Assembly (NCBI RefSeq): GCF_016097555.1
Contig: NC_054701.1
Location: forward strand, 60,217,481-60,281,480
Source: Gigantopelta aegis
Taxonomy: Eukaryota > Mollusca > Gastropoda > Neomphalida > Peltospiridae
DNA: 64,000 bases
Direction: 5' to 3'
Shown here: in pieces, positions 1 to 12,300 of the stretch
How positions within the stretch are numbered: position 1 is the stretch's first letter
Layout: every line of letters begins with the position of its first letter
Translations under genes and position numbers: made by a program
The notes under the pieces: generated by a model
Seen by the model: the letters and a program-made list of their open reading frames with translations, nothing else
Database searches by the model: none
Told to the model about the DNA's origin: nothing

Positions 1-402
1 TATTGTTGTACACTATGGCGTGTGTAGTGATGCATTAGTCTATGAGGTTATTTTAACACTATTGTTGTACACTATGGCGTGTGTAGTGATGCATTAGTCT
101 ATGAGGGTATTTTAACACTATTGTTGTACACTATGGCGTGTGTAGTGATGCATTAGTCTATGAGGGTATTTTAACACTATTGTTGTACACTATGGCGTGT
201 GTAGTGATGCATTAGTCTGAGGGTATTTTAACACTATTGTTGTACACTATGGCGTGTGTAGTGATGCATTAGTCTATGAGGGGTTTTCTAACACTATTGT
301 TGTACACTATGGCGTGTGTAGTGATGCATTAGTCTATGAGGGTATTTTAACACTATTGTTGTACACTATGGCGTGTGTAGTGATGCATTAGTCTATGAGG
401 GT
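1..402. repeat. 59-bp tandem satellite, about 6.8 copies
   Basis: A unit of about 59 bp beginning tattgttgtacactatggcg repeats head to tail from the first base of the window, so the array extends outside it. Copies are nearly identical; one copy lacks 3 bases and another has gaggggttttc in place of gagggtatttt. The high identity points to recent homogenisation. No ORF spans it. Confidence 0.95.
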
Positions 403-2143
403 TTTATCATATCATAGCACTAAGATGGCTTCAAATATAATTTAAATATACATGTGTATTCAGGCTTATTCTTACTATAAATTTGTTTTTTCTCTCGTTT
501 TTTTGGGTTCAAATTATATAATTTTCAGTACGGTAACTAATAAATTAGATTACAAAAGCTAGATGGCCGAACCATTAGTGATCCAACATATATTTCATAT
601 TAATCTTTAATTTGTGTAGAAGGCCTAGCTCTTATCAATATGCTGCAGTAACTATGGCAGGAAATAGCACAAGACACGTGTTCACAACAGAAACAAAATA
701 ATACACCCTTTATTTACACACATTAACACTCCTCATTTACACAAACACCCCATATTTACATAAAACACACCACATTCAGACAAACCACCTTATATTTACA
801 TAGGATAAATCACACCACATTTACACAAATTGCCCCTTATTTACATAAATCACTCCACATTTACATAAAATACTCCACCCCACACGCACACACACACAAA
901 TCACCCCTTGTTTTCATAGGATAAACCCCCACATGTACACAAATCACCCAATATTTACATAAATCACACCACATTTAAGATATCCCACCATACACACATT
1001 TACACCAATCGTCCATCATACAATAGCTTAATGATAAAACTGATATCATCAGTTTTTCACACGCAAACAAGAGTACATTTTATTCATGACATTCAAAATT
1101 GTTAACCAAAACAAATCAAGTTGACTGGTTACCATGTAAATGAAACATGACACAGTAGTTCAAATGTACACAATAATAATAATATAAAACAAACAGAATA
1201 AATATCCGTAACAATCAACAACTGCACCAAATTTTAAACGGGGCTTTCACCCCACCGAGCAGACATTCTGTAAAAATCTCTCCTTGCATTAAATTGGGGT
1301 GGGGATATGAGGGCACATGAGACCTTTGAAGCCGAGGTCATTATGAGTAAACCTAACCATATTCTTATTTCTAAAACAAAATACTTTTCATTTTAATGAT
1401 GAATTTTTATTTTCAAAAAAGAAGAAAAAAAAGAGTTGTATTAACTGGGTTTCAAATCAAGTGGATCAAATAAACTATTTAGATGTTTTGTGGATTCACT
1501 TTTGACAGAGTAAACCAATATGAATAGAAAATTAATCTTGTATTAAAAAAAACCCCAACCTAAATGAAAATACTTGATTTTCTTACAGAAAGTAAATTAA
1601 TTTTAATGCAGTTTGTTAGTGCGATTAGAAAGACCTACTCACTTAAAAATTACTTAATGTAACCATAATAAAAACATGCATTAACTTTTTTTTTTAATGT
1701 ATCATCCTTATTAGTTTAATTAGTAATCAAAGAGATGTTTTGTAAAGGGTAATAGAAAGGATTAAACAAAATTCACACATCTAAAAGACATTATAATTCT
1801 AACTTGACAAATAGAAGTTACATACCGCTAGCAAAACAAAAACATTCAGGGTTTTTTTTTAAAAAGGGGAAGAAGAAAAAAAAAGTCAAAATAAGTTCTT
1901 ACATAAATTTGCTATTTATCACAATTTCATATTTGGCACTATAGTGAATTCTAGATAAAACTAAAACGTTATTGGTTATTTGTTAAAAATAATGGAGGAA
2001 GTACCAATCAGAATGCAGCAGACAATAAAAATTTACATACCAAATTGAGTGAACTGCTCTTCATTCAGCTAATATAAGGATTCCATGGAATTACAAAATG
2101 CATGCCCCGTTTGATAAACTTATATTGTTTTTTAAATCAATAT
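403..2143. other. Gene-free AT-rich stretch with a degenerate minisatellite
   Basis: No coding exon was recognised. Positions about 705-1012 hold a loose array of 20-25 bp units built on cacatttacataaatcacccc, with an embedded short (CA)n. The rest is AT-rich single-copy-looking sequence with short poly-A/T runs. Confidence 0.6.
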
Positions 2144-2490
2144 AGTGTTTTCCCTAGCTTGTTTTAGCATGGTGCAGCACCATGCCTCAATAGTCTAGCA
2201 CCATCTTGCCTTAATCAGCGCCATGCTGCCCTGAGATTAAACAAGCCTTTTTCAATAATTAATTCTAAAATTGCCTTGATGAAACACTACAATTTTTTTA
2301 TTAATTAATTAATAAAAATATCTTGTTATATATTTTGCCATTCATTTATTAAAGCAAGAACATTAATTACATTTACGTTTATTTCAAATTTTTTCTTTCT
2401 CTTTAATGGAAAAAAAAGTGCCCTGAAAATGGTAAAAATGCCCCCAAAGTGTTGTCTACCATGCCTTGCCAAATTTCGAGGGAAAACACT
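2144..2490. mobile_element. Short DNA element (MITE) with 12-bp inverted ends
   Basis: The left end agtgttttccct is matched by agggaaaacact at the right end, 347 bp apart. The interior has no coding capacity and repeats the motif agcaccatgc near the left side. Superfamily is not assignable from the ends alone. A related end (cagtgtttccccc) lies near 58564. Confidence 0.55.
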
Positions 2491-2555
2491 ACAATACTTA
2501 CATTAATGAAAACTTTTGTTTCAGTAATTGTGAAATAACACTAGCACTATATGTT

Positions 2556-2557
<2 letters not shown>

Positions 2558-2628
<71 letters not shown>

Positions 2629-2641
2629 GTATATATATATG

Positions 2642-2672
<31 letters not shown>
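2558..2672. repeat. (TA)n microsatellite
   Basis: About 115 bp of TA repeats with a few GT interruptions. It creates spurious reading frames of alternating Tyr-Ile on both strands. Confidence 0.95.
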
Positions 2673-2673
<1 letters not shown>

Positions 2674-3129
2674 TATGACAGATATCAAGAAATGTCAATT
2701 AATTACAATTTATGCTGATTGCTAACGCATATATAGTGCATCCTGACAATCTTCTATCACAAGTACCACACTTGAACCATCTCACACACTAGTGATTTTC
2801 TTAATGACTGCCATCATTAATAACAAAGCCCTCCAGGACTCGCATAGGAAAATATTTATTTTCAATAATTATTCTGAAAACGATCAAAATTTACTAATAT
2901 ATGCCACTGCTAATTAACTAAATATTAAAAAATTTAAGCACTTTTCAGAACGTATAAGTTTGATGAAAATTACCATGAAGTGACTTATTCGTGCAAGTTA
3001 TCCAATCAAATACTAATTAAAAGCCATTAGCTATTCTTAATAATCTTATTGAAAGATAAATGCTTGGTGTATTCGGACTTGGCGTTGGTATAAAGTGCTC
3101 CTACTGGCAGTATCCAGTGGGAATTTTCC

Positions 3130-3205
3130 TATTAGCTCAGTTGGCCCAGTGCTGGACACTCATATGGAGAGAGGGTCAGAGGTGTCAACCTCTCAATGTA
3201 GGTTG
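3130..3205 (+). mobile_element. Diverged tRNA-like SINE head
   Basis: The sequence ttagctcagttggcccagtg resembles the A-box region of a tRNA, and gaggtgtcaacctctc about 45 bases later resembles a B box and T stem. It is too diverged to be a functional tRNA gene and looks like a relic of a tRNA-derived SINE other than the abundant family here. Confidence 0.3.
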
Positions 3206-3388
3206 ATTTATGTGACACCACTTTTCAGAAATTTGCTCAGTATTTTATGCTGCAAGTTTTTATGAGCCAAATAAATACTACTGTGTTTGGCTGATCTGTA
3301 TCCATGGTCATTAGTTAAGTAGGTTACTGACAGGTTGGGTGAACCCCAGTGATCACAGAACGATATAAGTAAACTGACTACAAATGTG

Positions 3389-6300
3389 CTAGGAAGTGGT
3401 CAGCGCTACAGAGACTTGAACCGGCGGCGGAGCAGATGTTGTGATGACGCTGGGAAGAGTAACGACCACCATTGGCTTGACAACAGACGAACCGAGCACC
3501 TGACCTGGCTGTAGCAGCTGAGTCTGCAGCAGGGGCAGCTGTTTGATGATCTGTGAGCTGAACAAGTTGTTTATCTGCGTCTGCGACAGTCCTGACAGCA
3601 CCGCCGGTGACATCACCGTCAGAGGCGCCATGTTGCCCAGCGTCATCATCTGCGGCATGCTGTTTGGAACAGTGATGTTCGTCGTGTTCACTAGAGGCGC
3701 GTTTGGCATGCTGTTCAGAGTAGACAGTATGTGTCCCACACCCGTTGTCCGTGGCAACGAAGCTGCCATGAGCGGATTTAACGTCAGCTGGCCGGCTGAC
3801 AGCAGAGCTGGCGTGCCTATTAGCGGCTTCACCGTCTGCAGTCCTTGCATGGTCGATGAGCCAGGAGTCACGATGGCCGAAACGACCGGCGAATTCAAAC
3901 AATTTTTCAGAGCTGTCAAATTTCCCACTGCGGAACTAGACGACGATGCTGATGTCGTCACTGCCGCAGTCGTGGTTGTAATTGTTGCCGCTAACGACAC
4001 GGACAGCACGTGATTGGTGATGCCTGCCGTAAGGAAAATGGGTTGCGTCAGTGTTGTCTGCGTCAAACTCTGCGACACACTAGTCACATGGTTCACCATG
4101 TTGGCCGGAAGTTTATTGTTCGTCAAGCCGTGGACCATGCGACCCGATCCAGCCAGAGCCATTTCAGCCCCAAGATGCATCAGTGGCACGGGAGTCCGAA
4201 CGGGCAGGAAGGACTTGAGTGGCTGTGTGCTCGACATCTGTATGGGCACGGGTAGGCTCACTGTCGCTTGGGCTGAGTGTATCTGCTTGGCCGGCATGGA
4301 GACCTGAAGTTGGACGCTGCCTACAGATAACTGAGTGGGAGGTCTTCCTGATCGTGTGGTGGTCGTAACAACTGAAGACAAAAAAAAAAAAAAAAAACAT
4401 GCTTAAAGGTCAACTATAAAGCTACACCGTTCAAATGTATTTTAATGTATACTTTGTAATCCCAATAACGAGTAAAAGTGTTTCTACTTTTGTTTTCACT
4501 TAAGTTCCATAAAGCATCATAGAAATTACTTATGCTAAACATTCAATTTTTTTTTTTAAAACAAGGATGGCATCGTTATAGTCATACATGACGTCATTCA
4601 CCATCATTTTCAGTATAGCACTTTATTACACATCTACAGTTGAAGAAAATCACTATTCAAAGAAGTTAACTCAGTGGTATTTTTTCCCTTTAGCCAAAAA
4701 GCAATTTGATGCACAATTATCTATAATTTTTTTATAAAATTAAAAGAACCTTTCAGGGCTAGCTGTTAAAGAACAAAACTACAATGACTAGCGGTATTTT
4801 ACTTTATGAATATAAATGAAATATTGTTTTGAAAATGTTATGTAACTGTTGATAACCTACTGAACCCCTAGAAAATTAATCCTTCAATGTTTAGGTTACA
4901 ATTTAATACTAATTTCAAAAGTATAAGTGAACATAATATTATATGCATTACAAAATTTAGTGGCAGTTACAATGGAATGGTTCTGGACTTTTACAGCCTC
5001 TTCCAAGCTACTGCAAATTCCATAATTACATATATCCTTGATCCACCCCCGAGATTTAGAATTAAACTTTTGTTCAAATCTCATTTGCTAAACTTGATAC
5101 ACCATAAAACCAAATACAATGGAAGAATATATCTACAACACCAGCAATTAACCACAGCAATCAGCAATGCTGTGAAAATTGCTATTGTGGTTTCAATTTT
5201 GTGCGGAATTTATTTTGCCATGTAATTTTTCTTAGTTAATTATTTATTTATTTGTCTTAGTTAATTATTTATTAAACTCCTCTCTTACACATTAACCCAA
5301 AACTGCTGTAAAAATGCCATGAAAGCTATTTTTCATCTCATATTTTTTGCTGATGCCATTTTCTTAATTGCAGAGTTAATATAACAAAAATAGAACTTTT
5401 TAAACATGTTCAACTCTGTATCAAATAGGAAAGCAGACCAAACACCCACCTGGCAACAATCAGTAACTATAATGACAGCAGTTTACACAAAGAAAAAATA
5501 ACAAACAATGAAAACATAATCACCTGGATTCAAATTTCTGCCTGAGCAGAAGCGAAACGTTTGTTGTTGTCCAAGCTTTGGACAAACCGTTTCTACTCAG
5601 TTATTTTAAGATCCTGAGTGCAGATCCGGTGTGAGGTACATCCAGAACTTAAAAATCTGGCGTGTTCTCACACCTACCAATTCCAGAGTCAGCCATGCCC
5701 CAAAAACCGAAAAAATCCACAGCCAGATTTAACCATTAAGGTTCTGGGGCAAGTTGAGTTGAAAAAAAAAGAAAAAATGGCTTTCATCCCCTGGATCGGT
5801 AACAATATTCACCTTGTGTGAGAGCCTGTTGCTGCTGCAGACTCTGGCGCTTTTTCAGCGTCTGCTGCAGGAGCTGGGTCACGGGAGGTCGGGTCGTCGG
5901 AGGTCGAATCAGAGCAGCCTGGGGCATAGCTGCCTGTTGCAGAGCAGCAGACGGAACTGAATCATCTTTCATCACCTTCGTTAGTTTGACTGGAATGGAA
6001 CCCAGCAGGGTCCTGGTGGTTGGGGCATTTACGGCGAGGTTACTCAGGATGGGCTTGTTGGTTGTGGGAATCCCCGTAACACCAAGCACTGTGGTTGCCG
6101 CCGCACTGGTGGTCAGCATGCCTTGGACGGGACGGCCACTGGGTGGCAGGTTCGTGGTGTAGGCAAATACTGGACCTGAGATCGTCCTTGAGTTTAAGAT
6201 TGAGCTGAGCGTGCCCGATTTCAGCTGGTTCTCAATCGCTGGATTACTCGTCCGGCCACGAATCGGCACTGGATGTAACACGGAGGGTTGAATGGCAATC

Positions 6301-9300
6301 TGGTGGCCAGATGTTGACGATGCCAGAGTCTTGAGATGATTTGCTGAAAAAGCAAGCAGACGCATACTTTTTTAGTTGATAAAACCAGGGTCTCAGAAGC
6401 ATCTGCAATTAAAAAAAACATCAGCTTGCAGTTTCTGGTATTGCAAAATTTGGCATTAAATTCCAAAAAATGTACTCAACAAACTCTACACTTGAATTCT
6501 GTCTAAAATTGCTAGGTGATGTTAGTGTGTGTGGGCGAATCAGGGCAAAATAATGTAGTCTTTTCCATCTAGCCAACAGGGATACTGCTAAATTACTGGT
6601 AAAAATGGCTCTTTTTGTTTCGAGGTAGCCCAACCCTAACCCCACTGACTTAATTTTCTGGTTGGCATGAATACAAACTGGAACAGTCCTCCGGGGAATG
6701 ATACAATTTTTAAAACGTTTCCATAAGGCACTCACAATTGTGAAAATGTATTTATCACAAGAACCTGGATGTGCCTAAAACTAATACAATGAGGTTCTCC
6801 ACAGGGATGTTCTGTAATGTAGAAGTGCTGTGTGCAAAATCATCGGAACACATATATACAACATTTTGTTTATTTTCAAGAATCATTGATGCCATATAAC
6901 CGTATTAAAAATGTGTCGAGTGCATCATTAAATAAAATCATTCCTTCCATCCATTTTGAAGAATCAGGCCTTTGGATTTCAAAGAAATTATTGTTGGCAA
7001 ATTTACAGAAATGAAAGTCTGTTACCCATCATCATGTAATATAATCCATCCTTACCACAATTCAATGAAAGCAGTTACTAATACACTCATGTCACCTTAG
7101 TCTGCGCGGCACAAAAGTCTGCGCATGTTAATGACGTTACATTACGTCTTGAAACAAGTGTCGGGGTATGTTTGTAAACAAACAAAAACGTTAATTTAAT
7201 TCACAAAACAGTTGTTAAAACAACACATCTTGATTGTGAATATATGTATAAAACTAGTCGCTAGCACTTTTATTGAAAAAAACTCTGAATTAATGCACTA
7301 AAAGTATACTTTTGCCAGCCTCGATCAATGTGTTTTTCTATCATCTGTCAACACGTGTCTGTCAACGTTGTAATGATCAACTTTGCATATCAACTTACAT
7401 AAATTTACATAGGAGCTTCAATACATACCATACCCTATTGTAATTTATGAATCCATAAATGAAATGATTGTTTTATTTTATCTGTTACCGTAAACATCCA
7501 AGCATACTTTGAATTTCCCTCTGAGTGACACAATGCAAAATGGCTGCACACAGACTTTGAAGATTGCACTTACAGCATTGCCTATTTTAGCTATAGTCTG
7601 TTTCACAATTATCATTGATTGTCCTATATGTCTAACACACACTATTTGTGCTCATTTACACAGTTAACAACAGACAATTTTTGTTGAATAATAATCAAAT
7701 ATTTTTACATTGGCTCTTTTTTATATTGTCATTTTGTGTTGTCCAAACTAAGGAGCATGGAACACCATTTATATTTATCTCATTTGCACAATCTAAATTT
7801 TCTGAAACAGACTATAACAGGAAGTGTTTGTTATTTAGAACTTATAAAAAGTCGGATCCATTGTTTGTTGCTGTTTTATGTAAACATCAGCGACAGAAGG
7901 GATCTTTTATATGCACCATCCCATAGACAGGGTAGTACATACCACGACCTTTGATATACCAGTCGTGGTGCACTGGCTGGAACGAAAAATAGCCTAAGGG
8001 TCCACCAATGAGGATCAATTCCAGACCAACGGCACATCGAGCAGGCGCTTTACCACTGGGCTACGAACCACCCTAGTTACCAATAGTTTCTGATATTCCC
8101 ATGGCATGGAAAATCCTGAGGAATGCGTATACAGATGATGAAAAGAAGTGGATCTTCAAAACACACAAGTAATAAGACAGTGTTACTAACGTGACTCTCA
8201 CCATCTTTCAACTGCATCTTTTTTGGAGATGGATTGAACTCATCATCAGTAAACTGCTCGTCGTCACTTAGAGCCTGACTACCACACTCTGAAATACACA
8301 ACGCGTAATTAATCATTAGTAGTTTACACAACTCACCATCTAGAACTGTCATAACCACCAGTGATTTTGACCAATGGTGACACAAATCTGAATATTTATT
8401 AGCAGTTTCACATTAAATGAGTGAGTGAATCAATGAATCAATCAAGGAATCAATCAATGTTTAACGACATACATACCTATTCAATCTTACTATAGTGATA
8501 AAGACATTTTGAAACAGTGTGATAAAAAAAAATTTTTATCGTACATATGTGCGATCTGGACCGGAAATTTTAAATGGGGAATTCCCTTTTTATTTTTACT
8601 GCAGTTAACCTTTTAATTACTGATGTCATACATGATTTACAAATTATGTCACATTTGAAACATTACACAAGGCTGCCACAGAGTATGATTCCTAACGTTA
8701 AGTAAATCCATGAAAGGGGTTTTGATCATAGATTTAACAAAGTGTTGTTATGGCGTTAAATTAAAAAACATTTTTGTAAAACATAAAAGAAGGTATGTAA
8801 TAAATACAGAACTTCACATACATTGTTTTCACTTCCTATTTATTGCACTCGTTTATTTTGCAAAAGAATATACCACGAGACCGCGTATCGGTCTCGTGGT
8901 ATATATTCTTGCGCAAAATAAACGTGTGCAATAAATAGGAAGCGAAAACAACATATGTGAAGTTCTGTATATATGTAGAATAAAAAACAAACAACATTCT
9001 ACCAGTATAACCACAGGTGTTTTGGGAGCTTTTTCACAATTTTATATCTTAATACTCTGGGGTTTTAAAAAAATAAATATATATGCATTTTCTAACAGAC
9101 ATGACAGCACATACCAAGACTTTTAATATATTAGTTGTGTAGCATGGATGGAATTGAAAATAGCCCAATGGGTCAAGTGAGTGGAATCTGTTAGAATGAC
9201 ATTTCAACACATCTAATGTGAACATGGTGAGCTACACTTTGTCAACTAAATTCAGACTTTCGAAAATAATTTTCCACTACCTTTAAAAAAAAAAAAAGAG

Positions 9301-12300
9301 AGGATTTTCAATGATATTGGGCCAATCATCCACATAATCTACTAATATTACAATTTTGTGTAAATTATCATTCTTTTATAATATTATGTTTTTATGTAAA
9401 TTAGAATTCTCTTATTTTAAATGGGATTTTTTTTTTCATTGTCAAACAACTTTTCACAACTCAAATCTTCATGACATTTCAAGCCTAGGAAATGATCTCT
9501 ACAAATTATACGACTGTCCAGGATTTTGACAATCCATATGAGCGCTGACCAATACAAACCTGGTATCAACACTTAGAACTGGCAGTGTTTATTTCCGAGT
9601 ACAGGCGCAGATCCAGAATTTTGTGCAGGGGGATTCATATGCAACTAATTGAATGAAAATATTTAAGAGGGACACTCAATGCATTACAGGCATTACAAAA
9701 TTGTTGTCCTGTTGTCCGGACCCCCTCGACCACCCTCTGGATCCTTGCCTGGAACATTTAGTCAAACGTAACCGGGCGCCTTACCTGAGGCGTTGGGACC
9801 GTGCGTCTAATTTGACCACCTGCTCCTCCTTGGTGTGGGAGGTCATCCATTGACATGACCGGGTTAAACGTAACCAGACGACTTACCCGAGGCAGTGGAT
9901 GTTGAGTCTAATTTCACCTCCTTGATGTGGGAGGTCATCCACTGACTGGGTCATACTTAACCGGACGACTTACCTGAAGCAGTGGACGTTGAGTCGGACT
10001 TGACATCCTGCTCCTCCTCGATGTGGGAGGTCATCCACTGACCGATGTCCACGTCGAGATTCATCTTGGCCAGCTCCATCTTGAGCTGCTTGATGCGGTC
10101 GCGCAGTCGACTCTTCTCCTGGGCCAGGTGCTGCAGCTCGTGTTCATACTCCTTCTCCTTCCTCTTCAGGTTCTACACGGGTCATGGTAAAAGTTAACTT
10201 CATCATAAAGTTATCAACTATGACACGAGATGTAGTTTTAATATTAAAGGTTAACTTTATAACAGAACTATGAACTACGAGCTATACTTATACTCGCTTG
10301 ATGCGCGGTTAGTCTAGGATCGATCCCTGTTGGCAGGCCCATTGGGCTATTTCTCGTTCCAGCCAGTGCACCACAACTGGTATATCAAAGGCCGTGGTAT
10401 GTACTACCCTGTCTGTGGGATGGTGCATATAAAAGATCCCTTGCTGCTAACAGAAAAGAGTAGCCCATGAAGTGGCGACAGCGGGTTTCATCTCTCAATA
10501 TCTGTGTGGTCCTTAACCAAAACCATATAACCGTAAATAAAATGTGTTGAGTACGTCGTTAAATAAAATATTTCTTTCTTTCTATACTTATAGGACATTA
10601 AACAAGCTCTAGTGGCATTCTTAAACAAAACAAACTTTAACTTGGCTTTCAAATATTTATACATGCTAAATGTTGGCACCTTAATATAGGAATTTGCCTG
10701 TTAGTCAATCCCAATACCACTGGACGACATAAATAAATACTGTTTAAACAAAGCTTCAAGTATACCTGGTAACAAATGCCATTTTAAATTACATTATGAA
10801 CAAGACAATATGCCAATACACGAGGACATTGTGCTTAATAGTATGATGAAATTGTACCTGGGGGTCAGTGGGTGGAATATATAATTTACCATCTCTCTCC
10901 AGCCAGCTTCTGTTATCTAAAAGATAGCTGCCGGATGAATACATTATAAAAGTGAACTAGTTTATTAAGTCATATGCCTCATTGTAAGTCAAATTACTGC
11001 AGCCAAATTTAAAAATATAAAAAATAAACAAGTTAAAGCAATATGTGTCGCCTACCGGGCCCAACAAATTTTCATATTTTCTAAATTCAAGGGACATAAC
11101 TGTGTGAAAAATTGGAAATTGCCATGAAAGTTAAACTTGATCTGTAACAATAGTAATACATGATAAAGCTAGACACAAAATTTCATCTCAGTATCTTAAG
11201 GCTTTCTAAAACCCCCAAAAACATCCAGAAAACTATATGTGGGACGGACAGACGGAAAGACGGAGATGAAACCTATAATCCCCTCCAGTTGAACTGGTAG
11301 GGAACTAATAAGTTTTTTTTTTTTGGTTAATGACACCGCTAGAACACATTGTTTGATTAATCATCGGCTATTGAATGTCAAACATTTCGTAATTCGCACA
11401 CATACAGGTAGTCATCAGAAGAAACCTGCTACATTTTCTTATTGCAGCAAGGGATCTTTTATATGCACTTTCCTACAGACAGGAAAGCACATACCCATGG
11501 CCTTGGACCAGTTGTGGTGCACTGGTTGGAACGAGAAAAAAACCAATCAGCTGAATGGATCCACCAAGGTGGTTCGGTCCTGCGATGCAAGCACTCAAAC
11601 GACTGAGCTAAATCCTGTCCCATAATACCAGATGCATTAGGCCCCTATATAGCAAGTCCAATACATATAACTTTGTAAGAAAAAAATTAAAATGCATAGG
11701 CTTGAAAGGGTTATTTCATAATTCATATTACATTGTAATATAAAAGATTATTAGTTTTGGCTCATTTTCATCATGAAAATGGTTTAAATATTTCACCAAA
11801 TTATTCCAAATTTTGCAGCATCAGAACTCACAAGTTAATCATCAAAGTTGCTACCTTACTTTAATACTGCATGTGTTAAGTATTTTATTTCATTTTATAT
11901 TCTTATTTATTTATTAAAAAGATCAGCTGAAAACCGTTCTTAAAAAATGAAAATGCTGAATGAATTTGTTTCATTTTATTGACATAAAAAAACACACATT
12001 AAACTACCAAAAAAAAAAAAAAAAAATAATAATAATAATAAAGACCACAAACACGATTTATTTTTCAAAATACCGTAACAGTACAGTCTATCATTTATAT
12101 GTTTATAGCTACGTAATGTGTACGGTACTTTTCATTTTTATCTGATCACTGATGTGGAAAAGGGGTAAAAATTATCGTCACAATTTGTGCCAATAATATA
12201 GCTAGACAATTTTTTTTTACCAAACTCCAACGGCCTATTTAGGGGGCTGGGTTTGTTCACTCCCTCCCGCCAATAGTTATTAGTATACGGTCGTGATACT

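Noticed and set aside
2466-2698. Tyr-Ile alternating reading frames on both strands
   Set aside because: They are translations of the (TA)n microsatellite; the same applies at 38825-39156.
3378-4307. Several other open frames overlapping the last MNT exon, up to 174 aa
   Set aside because: They are shadow frames of a GC-richer coding exon whose own frame continues in phase from the upstream exons.
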